Assembly: GCF_009712605.1 (NCBI RefSeq)
Contig: NZ_WASO01000011.1
Span: 62,001 to 126,000 of the forward strand
DNA length: 64,000 nt
DNA from: Paludibacter sp.
GTDB lineage: Bacteria; Bacteroidota; Bacteroidia; Bacteroidales; Paludibacteraceae
Direction: 5' to 3'
Shown piece by piece: positions 1 through 8,528 of this stretch. The translations under genes and the position numbers were made by a program. Under the pieces are notes generated by a model, which saw nothing but the letters and a program-made list of their open reading frames with translations, had not been told where the DNA came from and did not search any database. How positions within the stretch are numbered: position 1 is the first letter of the stretch; each line of letters starts with the position of its first letter.

Positions 1-480
1 TGCCATGTAATAATCCACAGTATGGATCGGCGAGTTGGTGATACAGCAGGCAACCTGCGAAATCATACCGGCTTCTTTTGCATATTTTACCGACAATTCG
101 AGGTTACGGGTATCATTCAAGCCGCAGAATGAACGTGAAATGTTGGTGCCCTGAGCATGCTTCACTTTGAAGAACAGCTGACGTACATCGGCAGGTACAG
201 GGAACATGCGGAGGCCGTTAAGACCACGTTCCAGCATGTGTGTCTGGATACCGACATCGTTGAAAGGCTTTGTCCATTCACGAACGGCTTTGTTAGGGTT
301 TTCACCAAAAAGCAGGTTAACCTGCTCGAAAGCACCACCATTGGTCTCAACACGGGCAAAACAGCCCATATCGATAATTACCGGTGCAATTTTTGTAAGT
401 TGGTCAACACGTGGCACATACTTTCCAGAAGCTTGCCACATGTCGCGGTACACTAAACTGAATTTTATTTCGCGTGACAT
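1..480 (-). CDS. Carboxyltransferase (oxaloacetate decarboxylase alpha / pyruvate carboxylase B type), N-terminal part
   Basis: The first 160 codons of a gene that runs off the left edge, reading leftward from ATG at 480 (MSREIKFSLVYRDMWQASGK). The frame stays open to base 1. The sequence matches the N-terminal TIM-barrel of the biotin-dependent carboxyltransferase family that Bacteroidales carry as pyruvate carboxylase subunit B or oxaloacetate decarboxylase alpha. The RDMWQ stretch sits where relatives have the metal-binding RDxxQ. The expected job is moving CO2 between carboxybiotin and pyruvate/oxaloacetate or a related substrate. The biotinyl domain and C-terminus are outside the window, so the exact substrate cannot be decided. 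A -7 element lies just upstream. Confidence 0.8.
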   Translation of the reverse strand, partial: MSREIKFSLVYRDMWQASGKYVPRVDQLTKIAPVIIDMGCFARVETNGGAFEQVNLLFGENPNKAVREWTKPFNDVGIQTHMLERGLNGLRMFPVPADVRQLFFKVKHAQGTNISRSFCGLNDTRNLELSVKYAKEAGMISQVACCITNSPIHTVDYYMA

Positions 481-506
481 ATAAGTAAGTGATGTTTGTT
501 TTGCCA

Positions 507-514
507 CAAAGTTA
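507..514 (-). promoter_or_regulatory. -7 element of the carboxyltransferase gene
   Basis: TAACTTTG on the minus strand, 27 bases before the ATG at 480, matches the Bacteroidetes TAnnTTTG element. No clear -33 TTG at the usual spacing was seen. Confidence 0.5.
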
Positions 515-789
515 ACCAAAAAACCAGTTTTGGCATGTATTTTTGATGTTTATTTTTTCTTAAAAAACACCTAATCAAATTGCACACTTGTATAGTATTT
601 GTGCATGATTTTTAGGCATTTGAAGCAAGAAACGGATAGTTTCAGAGTGAAACTATTTTTCTCCCTTTGCGGGCGTTGAAAAATCTTAAAAACGGGATTT
701 CGTACATTGCATTGTAGTGCATCAAAAACGAAAAGAACAGTCATTACATTTTTATTGTAAAGGCTTCGTCCGAATACCCTCTTAATAGC

Positions 790-797
790 TAAATTTG
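790..797 (+). promoter_or_regulatory. -7 element of the M48 protease gene
   Basis: TAAATTTG lies 19 bases before the ATG at 817 and would give a leader of only about 10-15 bases. No -33 TTG at 19-21 bases was found. Confidence 0.45.
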
Positions 798-816
798 CCT
801 CTCAAAATTAAATTCT

Positions 817-2052
817 ATGGCTTTACACCTATTTATCCTGATTATCATTTTTGTGGCAGGCGATTACCTGCTCGAACAAATACTTTCCATCCTCAACCGC
901 AGACGGCTTTCCCCGGTTATTCCTCAAAAATTAATCGGAATATACGATGAAGAAAAATATGCCAAACAGCAAAACTATGCCTTGGCAAACAGCCGGTTTG
1001 AAGATTATACCCGCTTATTTGCATTAACACTGGAATTGGGAATGCTATTGCTGGGTGGTTTTGCATGGATCGACGACATTGCCCGCAGCATCAGCGACAA
1101 CAGCATTGTAACCTCGTTACTCTTTTTCGGCATTCTGTTCGTCGGTAACGAACTGCTCACTCTGCCTTTCAGTATTTACGGCACTTTTGTGATCGAAGAA
1201 CGTTTCGGCTTCAATAAAACCTCCGCAAAAACATTTATCCTCGATTCACTCAAATCACTTTTGTTGACGATTGTTTTAGCCGGAGGGATTCTGGCATTGA
1301 TCCTTTGGTTGTATCAGCAATTAGGAGACAATTTCTGGCTGGCAACCTGGGCTGCAATTTCGCTGTTCTCGCTTGTCATGCTGCTTTTCTATTCCGAATG
1401 GATTGTGCCATTGTTCAATAAGCAAAAACCGCTTGAGGAAGGAGAGCTCCGCACCGCAATTGAAGCGTTTGCCCAAAAAGCAGGGTTCAGCCTGAAAAAT
1501 ATATTTGTCATTGACGGATCGAAACGTAGCACCAAGGCCAATGCCTATTTTACAGGCTTTGGGAGCAAGAAACGGGTGGTGCTTTACGATACACTGATTG
1601 AACAGCTAGCCACACAAGAAGTTGTTGCCGTGCTGGCACATGAAGTCGGGCACTACAAAAAGAAACATGTCATTTCGTCTCTTATCTCATCCTTTGTCCA
1701 ATCATTTATCCTTTTATATATACTATCATTATTTCTTCGTTTGCCGATTTCTGCTGAAGTGCTGGGAGCCTCGCAACCTTCATTCCATATTGGCATAGTG
1801 GTATTCGGTCTGCTCTATCAACCCATATCTATTATTCTTGGCCTTATAATGAATGTATTCTCCCGGAAGCATGAATATGAAGCCGATGCTTTTGCAGCAG
1901 ACTACGGACTGGGAGATGCTCTCATAAGCGGATTGCAGAAAATCTCCGTGCAGGCGCTGAGTAACCTCAATCCCCACCCCGCCTACGTTTTTGTTCATTA
2001 TTCGCATCCCACATTGTTGCAACGGATGGAGCGGATTCAGAATCGCGAATAG
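817..2052 (+). CDS. M48 family (Ste24/CAAX prenyl protease-type) membrane metalloprotease
   Basis: A 411-residue integral membrane zinc protease. The zinc motif HEVGH is at residues 275-279 and the third ligand region HEYEAD at 352-357, both as in M48. The N-terminal 200 residues hold several hydrophobic helices and the GNELLTLPFSIYGTFVIEERFGFN block typical of the Ste24 N-terminal domain, so it is the long Ste24 type and not the short HtpX type. In bacteria these proteins are thought to act in membrane protein quality control. Bacteria lack CAAX prenylation, so the eukaryotic name should not be taken as function. It appears to be transcribed alone, with asnA following 119 bases later from its own promoter. 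Confidence 0.9.
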   Translation: MALHLFILIIIFVAGDYLLEQILSILNRRRLSPVIPQKLIGIYDEEKYAKQQNYALANSRFEDYTRLFALTLELGMLLLGGFAWIDDIARSISDNSIVTSLLFFGILFVGNELLTLPFSIYGTFVIEERFGFNKTSAKTFILDSLKSLLLTIVLAGGILALILWLYQQLGDNFWLATWAAISLFSLVMLLFYSEWIVPLFNKQKPLEEGELRTAIEAFAQKAGFSLKNIFVIDGSKRSTKANAYFTGFGSKKRVVLYDTLIEQLATQEVVAVLAHEVGHYKKKHVISSLISSFVQSFILLYILSLFLRLPISAEVLGASQPSFHIGIVVFGLLYQPISIILGLIMNVFSRKHEYEADAFAADYGLGDALISGLQKISVQALSNLNPHPAYVFVHYSHPTLLQRMERIQNRE

Positions 2053-2125
2053 CATATTTCTGACTTTTTGTTAGTTAAAAACAATAGATTTGTAATTTTA
2101 TCGGGGATTTTTATAGCAATTTGAT

Positions 2126-2133
2126 TAACTTTG
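2126..2133 (+). promoter_or_regulatory. -7 element of asnA
   Basis: TAACTTTG, 38 bases before the asnA ATG. A second similar octamer, TAGATTTG, lies at 2085-2092. Neither has a clear -33 partner. Confidence 0.45.
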
Positions 2134-2171
2134 TTACTCTTTTTGTCTGATCTATAAAAAATCACATTTCT

Positions 2172-3209
2172 ATGAGTTATCTAATTGAACCGAAAAACTA
2201 CACGCCCATTCTGAATCTTCAACAAACAGAATTGGGAATCACTAAAATCAAAGATTTCTTTCAGGCCAATCTTTCTGCCGAATTACGTTTACGCCGCGTC
2301 ACGGCTCCTCTTTTCGTGCTTCAGGGCACTGGTATCAACGACGACCTGAACGGAGTGGAACGTGCCGTAAATTTCCCCATTAAAGATATGAATGATGCCC
2401 GCGCAGAAGTGGTGCATTCGCTGGCTAAATGGAAACGGGTGACACTTGCCGATTATAATATCGAACAAGGCTACGGCATCTACACCGACATGAACGCCAT
2501 CCGTGCCGACGAAGAACTGGGCAACCTGCACTCGCTTTACGTGGATCAGTGGGACTGGGAACGCGTTATGTCGGCCGAAGAACGCAATATTGACTTTCTG
2601 AAATCGATTGTAAGAAGAATATACAGCACGCTTCTTCGCACCGAATACCTGGTTTCGGAAAGCTTCCCTGAAATACGCCCTTCGTTACCATCCGAGATTA
2701 CCTTTATCCATTCTGAAGAACTGCGCAAGCTCTATCCGGATCTTTCCCCGAAAGAACGTGAATATAATGTAGCCAAACAATACGGCGCTGTATTTATAAT
2801 AGGCATTGGCGGTCCACTTGGCGACGGAGAAAAACACGACGGTCGTGCACCGGACTATGACGACTGGACTACTGCCGGCGAAAAAGGGCTCCCGGGACTT
2901 AACGGGGATATCATTCTCTGGAATCCGGTTCTTGAAATTCCGTTCGAAGTCTCTTCCATGGGAATCCGCGTAGACAAGGCAGCTCTGCTGAAACAGCTTG
3001 AGATGGAAGGAAAAACGGAACGCCTCCAAATGTATTTCCACAAACGACTGATGGAAGATTCGTTGCCTCTTTCGGTAGGTGGCGGTATCGGGCAATCACG
3101 CCTTTGCATGTTTTTTCTGCGCAAAGCCCATATCGGAGAAATTCAGGCAAGCATCTGGCCGGAAGAGATGTATGAGCAATGTAAAAAATTAAATATCAAT
3201 TTGATATAA
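2172..3209 (+). CDS. asnA: Aspartate--ammonia ligase (AsnA)
   Basis: A 345-residue protein matching the ammonia-dependent asparagine synthetase AsnA along its whole length. It joins aspartate and NH3 using ATP (to AMP) in the cytoplasm. Recognisable family blocks include APLFVLQGTGINDDLNG near residue 45, HSLAKWKR near 85, DQWDWE near 125 and the class II synthetase-like SVGGGIGQSRL near 315. AsnA is structurally related to class II aminoacyl-tRNA synthetases. It has its own -7 element and is followed immediately by a strong hairpin terminator, so it is a single-gene unit. Confidence 0.97.
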   Translation: MSYLIEPKNYTPILNLQQTELGITKIKDFFQANLSAELRLRRVTAPLFVLQGTGINDDLNGVERAVNFPIKDMNDARAEVVHSLAKWKRVTLADYNIEQGYGIYTDMNAIRADEELGNLHSLYVDQWDWERVMSAEERNIDFLKSIVRRIYSTLLRTEYLVSESFPEIRPSLPSEITFIHSEELRKLYPDLSPKEREYNVAKQYGAVFIIGIGGPLGDGEKHDGRAPDYDDWTTAGEKGLPGLNGDIILWNPVLEIPFEVSSMGIRVDKAALLKQLEMEGKTERLQMYFHKRLMEDSLPLSVGGGIGQSRLCMFFLRKAHIGEIQASIWPEEMYEQCKKLNINLI

Positions 3210-3212
3210 TCA

Positions 3213-3243
3213 AAAAAAGAGAGCCAAAACGGCTCTCTTTTTT
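3213..3243. terminator. Bidirectional terminator between asnA and the MFS gene
   Basis: A perfect 13-base inverted repeat (AAAAAAGAGAGCC / GGCTCTCTTTTTT) with a 5-base loop, T-rich on both strands. It lies between convergent genes and can serve both. Confidence 0.9.
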
Positions 3244-3258
3244 GTTTTTGCAAAGCGG

Positions 3259-4491
3259 CTATTTATCGTTGCGGTTTCGCACTCTGATTGTACTCAGGGT
3301 ATTCCGAGCAAGTAGAATACTCAGTACAACCAGTAGCGATGCCATCACAAAAGGAGCCCCCGGAAAATAAACCGACGTTCCTTTTGCCGTAAAATGAGCA
3401 AAAAGCGTAGTCATCAACACCGGTCCCACAATGGATGTAACACTACGCAAGCTGGTGAGTGCACCTTGCAACTCTCCCTGCTCATTGGACGGAACTTCGT
3501 TGGAAATAATGCTTTGAGCTGCCGGATCGGCAATACCACCCAGACTGAAAGGAATCATTAACGGGAATAACATCCAGCCCTGCGGCACAAATGCAATCAG
3601 CAGGAATCCCAATCCATAAAAAGCAAGTCCGATGTAGATCGATTTTACCGGCCCTAATTTCGGATTGACAATACGCACCAGACCGCCTTGTACAATTGCC
3701 ATCAAAAGACCAATCAAGCCCAGTGAATAACCCACTAACGATTCGTTCCAGTGGAAAGCCTCCATTGTAAAATAGGTCCATGTACTTTGAGTTGCAAAAC
3801 TGGCCACCATGACACAAATCAACGACCCGACCATCCCCGACACAATCGGATATTTGCGCAACAACATCAGTGAACCTATCGGATTGGCCCGCCGAATATC
3901 AAATTTACGACGGTTCTCTTTCGGCAACGACTCAGGTAAAACGAAATAGCCGTAAATCCAGTTCAAAAAGGTAAGGCCGGCAGCCACCAAAAAAGGCAGT
4001 TGCAGACTGTACTGTCCGAGTACGCCGCCCAACACCGGACCGATGATAAATCCCAACCCAAAGGCAGCCCCGATCAATCCGAAGTTTTGAGCCCGTTTTT
4101 CAGGAGTACTGATGTCGGCTACATAAGCGGTTGCCGTACTAAAACTTGCTCCCGTGATTCCTGCCAGAATTCGCCCCAAAAAGAGCCACCCGATAGAAGG
4201 CGCAAAAGCTATAATCAGGTAATTGAGCCCAAAGCCGAAAAGTGCAATCAGCAATACAGGACGCCGCCCGAAACGGTCGCTCAGACTACCGATAACCGGA
4301 GAGAAAAGGAATTGCATCACCGAAAATGAAAACATCAGCCAACCACTGTAAATGGAGGCATGACTCAGGTCACTTCCAATAAGGTGACTGATATATTTTG
4401 GAATAACCGGAATGATGATACCGAAACCGATAACATCGAGTAAAAGTGTAATGAAAATAAAACCTAATGCAGGTTTGCGATTGTCTGACAT
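3259..4491 (-). CDS. MFS transporter, TetA/TCR multidrug efflux-like
   Basis: A 410-residue major facilitator with about 12 hydrophobic segments. Motif A, GSLSDRFGRRPVLL, is in the loop after helix 2, and the GRILAGITGASFSTATAYVADIS block with GFIIGPVLGG is characteristic of the DHA1 TetA-type drug:H+ antiporters. The start MSDNRKPALGFIFITLLLDVIGFGIIIPVIP leads straight into helix 1. Substrate cannot be read from sequence; tetracycline or other drug export is possible, but many chromosomal members of this group are not resistance genes. It stands alone and shares its downstream terminator with asnA. Confidence 0.85.
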   Translation of the reverse strand: MSDNRKPALGFIFITLLLDVIGFGIIIPVIPKYISHLIGSDLSHASIYSGWLMFSFSVMQFLFSPVIGSLSDRFGRRPVLLIALFGFGLNYLIIAFAPSIGWLFLGRILAGITGASFSTATAYVADISTPEKRAQNFGLIGAAFGLGFIIGPVLGGVLGQYSLQLPFLVAAGLTFLNWIYGYFVLPESLPKENRRKFDIRRANPIGSLMLLRKYPIVSGMVGSLICVMVASFATQSTWTYFTMEAFHWNESLVGYSLGLIGLLMAIVQGGLVRIVNPKLGPVKSIYIGLAFYGLGFLLIAFVPQGWMLFPLMIPFSLGGIADPAAQSIISNEVPSNEQGELQGALTSLRSVTSIVGPVLMTTLFAHFTAKGTSVYFPGAPFVMASLLVVLSILLARNTLSTIRVRNRNDK

Positions 4492-4701
4492 AACTTTATG
4501 TAGTTTGATTTCGGCTGCAAAGGAATAGCTTATTCCTTAGTTATACTATCAAAAATCGACGAAGCGGTCGTTTCCGGGGGACGAATGAAGGATTTGACCT
4601 TGTAAATTGAGTCTCCTCTTTGTCAGATATTACTATCCAGTTAAAAGCAAAGGACCATTTCCCTTAGAGAAATAGCCCTTCCGTATCGTTCAAAAATTAT
4701 C

Positions 4702-5337
4702 TTATTTGTATTCGATAACAAACTCTTCTTTGGGATTCCGCACCTTCTTCATATTTACCAACCAGTCTTTGGTAGCATCGCGATAGCCCAAGGGGAGCAG
4801 AAGCACACTTTTCAATCCTTTCGACTTCAAATCGAGTAATTCGTCCAGCTCATCGGGAGAAAAGCCTTCCATTGGCGTTGCATCCACTTTGAGTTCAGCT
4901 GCCTGAGCAATAGCCATCGCAAAACCGATATAGGCCTGACGTGCAGTATGTACGAAGTTTTGCTCGGCGGTTTGTTGCAGATAAAGCGCCTTGATTTTGT
5001 CGGTGTACGACCCGAAACGACCACGAGGCAAGCCGCGTTCATCCGTAGTGTAATCGTAAATTGTATCGATACGCTCTTCGGTATAGCGATCCCAGGCTGC
5101 AAAAACCAGCAAGTGCGAACAGTCGGCCACTATTTGCTGATCCCAGGCGATGGGAACTATTTTTTCTTTCAACTCCTGATTAGTAATAACCAATACTCTG
5201 AATTGTTGCAACCCCGACGAAGTGGGCGCAAAACGAGCTGCTTCAATAATTTTATCGACATCCTCCTGAGCAACTTTTCGGGTAGGATCATACTGTTTTG
5301 TAGCATAACGCCACTGAAGATTTTCTAATAATGTCAT
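4702..5337 (-). CDS. Nitroreductase family NAD(P)H-dependent FMN oxidoreductase
   Basis: A 211-residue NfsB-like flavoprotein. The N-terminal WRYATKQYDPTRKV and AARFAPTSSGLQQFRVLVI (FMN-binding Ser/Gln region) and the C-terminal LLLPLGYRD match the family. The start was set at the ATG at 5337 because family proteins begin close to the ENLQWRYATK block; an in-frame upstream start at 5370 would add eleven poorly matching residues. It lies 48 bases after the OhrR-like regulator on the same strand, so the two are probably co-transcribed. The likely role is reduction of quinones, nitro compounds or similar electrophiles under stress. Confidence 0.85.
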   Translation of the reverse strand: MTLLENLQWRYATKQYDPTRKVAQEDVDKIIEAARFAPTSSGLQQFRVLVITNQELKEKIVPIAWDQQIVADCSHLLVFAAWDRYTEERIDTIYDYTTDERGLPRGRFGSYTDKIKALYLQQTAEQNFVHTARQAYIGFAMAIAQAAELKVDATPMEGFSPDELDELLDLKSKGLKSVLLLPLGYRDATKDWLVNMKKVRNPKEEFVIEYK

Positions 5338-5385
5338 AATAATGTCGTTTACAGTTTTGAGATAAAACAAACAGGAAGCGTCCGA

Positions 5386-5832
5386 TTATTCGGTTTTGCC
5401 GGCAGAAGTACATCCCCGGTTGGTTTTTGCCAATAATTTACGGGCAACATTGCGCAGCTCGGTCAATTCTTCCAGAGTCACATTCATGCTTTGCATCACT
5501 TTGCCGGGAATATCTATAGCCGAAGACTTAAGATCAACCCCGTCTATTGTCAGCGAAATTTCCACTACACGTTCATCAGATGAACGCCTGGTTCTGGAAA
5601 TCAATCCCTTTTGTTCAAGCCGTTTCAACAATGGAGTCAGCGTGCCCGAATCGAGCAACAACCGTCCTCCCAACTGATTCACCGTCTGTGGCTGGGACTC
5701 CCATAAAACCATCATTACAAGATATTGAGGGTAAGTCAGATCAAGTTCGTCCAGTAACGGACGATAATGATTAATAATTTCCCGTGAAAGGGCATATAGC
5801 GGAAAACATGCCTGATTGTCTAATTGTAACAC
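5386..5832 (-). CDS. MarR/OhrR-type redox-sensing repressor
   Basis: A 148-residue winged-helix regulator. The N-terminal LDNQACFPLYALSREI and LDLTYPQYLVMMVLWE blocks are those of OhrR, with Cys9 in the position of the peroxide-sensing cysteine. The recognition region LLLDSGTLTPLLKRLEQKGL and the wing RRSSDERVVEISLT follow. There is a second Cys near the C-terminus (RGCTSAG), so a two-cysteine sensing mode is possible. It is the first gene of a two-gene unit with the nitroreductase, and an inverted repeat overlapping its promoter (5864-5887) suggests autorepression. OhrR usually controls the peroxidase Ohr; none is seen here. Confidence 0.88.
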   Translation of the reverse strand: MLQLDNQACFPLYALSREIINHYRPLLDELDLTYPQYLVMMVLWESQPQTVNQLGGRLLLDSGTLTPLLKRLEQKGLISRTRRSSDERVVEISLTIDGVDLKSSAIDIPGKVMQSMNVTLEELTELRNVARKLLAKTNRGCTSAGKTE

Positions 5833-5858
5833 TTCCTGATAATATTAAAATTCGGGTG

Positions 5859-5887
5859 CAAAGATAATACATTGTGCGCAATATTAT
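5859..5887 (-). promoter_or_regulatory. Promoter -7 element overlapped by candidate MarR/OhrR operator
   Basis: The minus strand carries TATCTTTG at 5859-5866. An imperfect inverted repeat (ATAATAcATTG, then TGCG, then CAATATTAT) covers 5864-5887 and overlaps this element. That is the expected arrangement for an autoregulating MarR-family repressor; the assignment is inferred. Confidence 0.55.
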
Positions 5888-5975
5888 TTCGCATAATATA
5901 TTAAACTGTATTAATACAAATAAAAAGAAAGAACCGGCATCAGCGGATAAAGTAGCCTGATCTGTAAAAAAAGTG

Positions 5976-5983
5976 TAATTTTG
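5976..5983 (+). promoter_or_regulatory. -7 element of the acyltransferase gene
   Basis: TAATTTTG. It includes the TTG at 5981, so an upstream in-frame TTG start there would lie inside the promoter. This favours the ATG at 6038. Confidence 0.5.
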
Positions 5984-6037
5984 CGCCGCATATTACTATT
6001 CCATTTATCGGGGCTTAACGACCAACAAAGCATCAAC

Positions 6038-7075
6038 ATGCATCACCTCAAAAAGAAGTTTGTTTGGGCAAACGACCTCAGAGCACTTGCAACTGTGAGT
6101 GTTATCATTTTGCATGTTTCTTCCGAAATAGTGAATAAATATGGAGATGTTCCTCAATCGGAGTGGTGGATCGGGAATGTATTCGACAGCCTTGTCCGCT
6201 TTTGCGTGCCTGTATTCCTGATGCTAACCGGGGCTTTAATTCTGCCAAAGACTTACAAGTTAGGAGAATTTTTCAAAAAACGCATTACCAGAATCCTACT
6301 GCCCTTCCTCTTTTGGAGCCTGATTTACATTGCTTACAAAATCTATCTGAAAAGAGAGCACGGAATCGAAATGGACTTTTGGCAAACCTACAGTTACATG
6401 GTCTATCAACTCAAAACCGGCGCCTCGTATCATCTGTGGTATGTGTACATGCTGATTGGAATCTATCTCATTATTCCATTGGTAAGCAAGTGGATTGTCA
6501 ATAGTTCCGGGAAAGAGATATTCTACTATATCATCGTATGGATCTGCGTCTTACTGTTCAATTTGCCGGGAATCAACCCTTCGGTTCCCAATATCGATTT
6601 TACTTATTTTTCGGGCTATCTTGGTTATCCCATCCTCGGTTACCTGTTAGCTTATAAAATTGAGGGGAAAAGAGTAAAAACAATGGGACTTCTGCTCTTC
6701 ATTATCGGAGTGATCATCACCATGATCGGTACTTATCTGTCGTCGGAAAATGACGGCAATTTTAACGGATATTTTTATACCTATCTAAGTCCCAATGTGA
6801 TTATCACATCTTCAGGTATATTTGTGTTTATAAAGCACTATTATCTTCCGCTGGGGAAGTTCAGACTGGTGACCAATCTAATTGGCAAATACAGTTTTGG
6901 CATCTATCTGTCACATGTTTTCATCCTTACCCAATTGTCGGATGCCGGTTTTACAGCTTCGTTTATCAATCCGTTGATCGGGATTCCGTGTGTGACAATT
7001 GTTTGCTTGTTGGCTTCATTTATAGTCACCTTCCTCTTGTCGAAAATTCCTCTGGTAAAGCATGTTTCAGGATGA
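6038..7075 (+). CDS. Acyltransferase 3 family membrane O-acyltransferase
   Basis: A 345-residue protein with about ten membrane segments. The N-terminal WANDLRALATVSVIILHVSS carries the conserved R and catalytic-type H of the acyltransferase 3 fold, followed by RFCVPVFLMLTG and the FFKKRITRILLPFLFWS block. The closest relatives are WecH/OafA-type enzymes that acetylate surface polysaccharide or lipid-linked sugars using acyl-CoA. The start is the ATG at 6038 because the longer frame would begin inside the -7 element. It is convergent with the next MFS gene (11 bases between stop codons) and no terminator is obvious between them. Confidence 0.85.
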   Translation: MHHLKKKFVWANDLRALATVSVIILHVSSEIVNKYGDVPQSEWWIGNVFDSLVRFCVPVFLMLTGALILPKTYKLGEFFKKRITRILLPFLFWSLIYIAYKIYLKREHGIEMDFWQTYSYMVYQLKTGASYHLWYVYMLIGIYLIIPLVSKWIVNSSGKEIFYYIIVWICVLLFNLPGINPSVPNIDFTYFSGYLGYPILGYLLAYKIEGKRVKTMGLLLFIIGVIITMIGTYLSSENDGNFNGYFYTYLSPNVIITSSGIFVFIKHYYLPLGKFRLVTNLIGKYSFGIYLSHVFILTQLSDAGFTASFINPLIGIPCVTIVCLLASFIVTFLLSKIPLVKHVSG

Positions 7076-7086
7076 CAAATTAGGGA

Positions 7087-8346
7087 TCATACTGCATCTT
7101 TCAATTCCAGCTTCCGCAGTTTAGGCGCTTTACGCGCGGCAATGCCCACAATAAGCAAAGTCATGCAACCACCGAAAATAACGGACGGAATGGTGCCCAT
7201 GTATTTTGCAGTCAGCCCCGATTCGAAGGTACCAATTTCGTTGGAAGAGCCTATAAAGATGCTGTTGACCGCCGCCACGCGCCCGCGAACCTCATCGGGA
7301 GTATAGAGCTGAAGAATACTTCCGCGCACCACCACGCTCATATTATCGAACGACCCGCTCAAAAGCAACAGGAAAGCCGATAGATAGAAATTTTTGGAGA
7401 GAGCAAAAGCAATAATAGCCAGACCAAATCCGACCACACACCAGAGCAATTTACGCCCCGAACGGTTAACCGGAGGATTAAAGGCCAGATAAACCGACAT
7501 CAGGATGGCGCCCACTGCCGGAGCAGCACGCAAAACACCCAGCCCCTCGGGTCCTGTTTTCAGAATATCGGAAGCAAAAACCGGCAACAACGCCACCGCA
7601 TCACCAAACAGTACGGCAAACATATCAAGGCTGAAAGCGCCAAGAAGAATCTGGTTTTTGAACACATACCGAACTCCAACGCTGATACGTTCAAAGATAT
7701 TTTCGTCGGTATTGATAACAGGAGCAACTCTTTGACTCTTCACGCGGCTAATGAGGTAGATTGCAAAGGCGTACAGGATAAATACCCCTGTGTAAGCCGG
7801 AACAACCCCTGAAAATCCGTACAACAATCCCCCGAAAGCAGGTCCGATAACGGCAGCCAACTGCCAGTTGGTACTGTTCCATGTTGCCGCACTGGTAAGC
7901 TTATCCCTTGGAACGATTTGCCCCAGAAATGCGGTATGCGCCGGCATTAGTACTCCCCTCACAAAACCGGTGAGGAAAATAGTGATAAACATGGGGAAAA
8001 TACCGAAGCGGGTATAGCAATCGAGTTCTGGGACGCTGTATGCCAACAGAATACCTGCTCCCAAAAGCAGCAGAATGGTAGTATATTGTATGATTTTCTT
8101 CCGATCCCAGATATCGGCAAAGTGGCCTGCAAACAAAGCGATCCCCACCTGCGGAACTGCCTCTACCAATCCAATCACGCCCAGCAACAGCACATTTTTA
8201 GTCAGGCTGTATACCTGCCAACCAATCACAATCGACTGCATCATGGTGGCACAGGTCATCACAAACCGATAAGTCAGGAAGTAACGAACGTTATCGATCT
8301 TCAGCACATCGAATGCTTCATTGGAAAAGAGTTTCTTCGGATTCAT
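7087..8346 (-). CDS. MFS transporter, EntS/MFS_3-like
   Basis: A 419-residue 12-helix permease. The blocks QSIVIGWQVYSLTKN, FAGHFADIWDRKK (motif A variant) and AATWNSTNWQLAAVIGPAFGGLLYG, and the late TPDEVRGRVAAVNSIFIGSSNEIGTFESG, are typical of the EntS-like MFS_3 group. Relatives export siderophores or other small molecules; the substrate is unknown here. It lies 182 bases downstream of pheS on the same strand, with a hairpin in between, so it may or may not share transcripts with pheS. Confidence 0.82.
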   Translation of the reverse strand: MNPKKLFSNEAFDVLKIDNVRYFLTYRFVMTCATMMQSIVIGWQVYSLTKNVLLLGVIGLVEAVPQVGIALFAGHFADIWDRKKIIQYTTILLLLGAGILLAYSVPELDCYTRFGIFPMFITIFLTGFVRGVLMPAHTAFLGQIVPRDKLTSAATWNSTNWQLAAVIGPAFGGLLYGFSGVVPAYTGVFILYAFAIYLISRVKSQRVAPVINTDENIFERISVGVRYVFKNQILLGAFSLDMFAVLFGDAVALLPVFASDILKTGPEGLGVLRAAPAVGAILMSVYLAFNPPVNRSGRKLLWCVVGFGLAIIAFALSKNFYLSAFLLLLSGSFDNMSVVVRGSILQLYTPDEVRGRVAAVNSIFIGSSNEIGTFESGLTAKYMGTIPSVIFGGCMTLLIVGIAARKAPKLRKLELKDAV

Positions 8347-8360
8347 CTCAAAAATAAAAG

Positions 8361-8466
8361 CAGCACACGGAATAAACGGAAAAGACGGAAACCCACTAAG
8401 TATTTAATTGAAATAACTTCAAAAAAATCTGTGTTTTTCTGTACAATCCGTGAATTCCGTGTGCTG
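8361..8466. repeat. Inverted repeat pair between pheS and the MFS gene
   Basis: A perfect 13-base inverted repeat: CAGCACACGGAAT at 8361-8373 and ATTCCGTGTGCTG at 8454-8466, 80 bases apart. Sequences containing the ATTCCGTG core are common in Bacteroidetes intergenic DNA. No function can be assigned. Confidence 0.5.
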
Positions 8467-8480
8467 GATGCAATAATGAA

Positions 8481-8503
8481 GGCTGTTCCAAAATGAAACA
8501 GCC
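8481..8503 (-). terminator. Hairpin downstream of pheS
   Basis: GGCTGTT at 8481-8487 pairs with AACAGCC at 8497-8503. On the minus strand it lies 25 bases after the pheS stop but is followed only by a weak T-rich stretch, so it may be a leaky terminator. Confidence 0.5.
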
Positions 8504-8528
8504 CATATAATAATCACTTAAATATCAA

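Larger units (their letters stand above)
481..816. other. Intergenic region between divergent genes
   Basis: A 336-base AT-rich gap between the leftward carboxyltransferase gene and the rightward M48 protease gene. It holds one -7 element for each direction. No coding frame, RNA gene or convincing hairpin was seen in the rest. Confidence 0.6.

Noticed and set aside
3259-4491. Calling the TetA-like MFS protein a tetracycline resistance determinant
   Set aside because: The family match is general; many chromosomal homologues are not resistance genes and no TetR-type regulator is adjacent.
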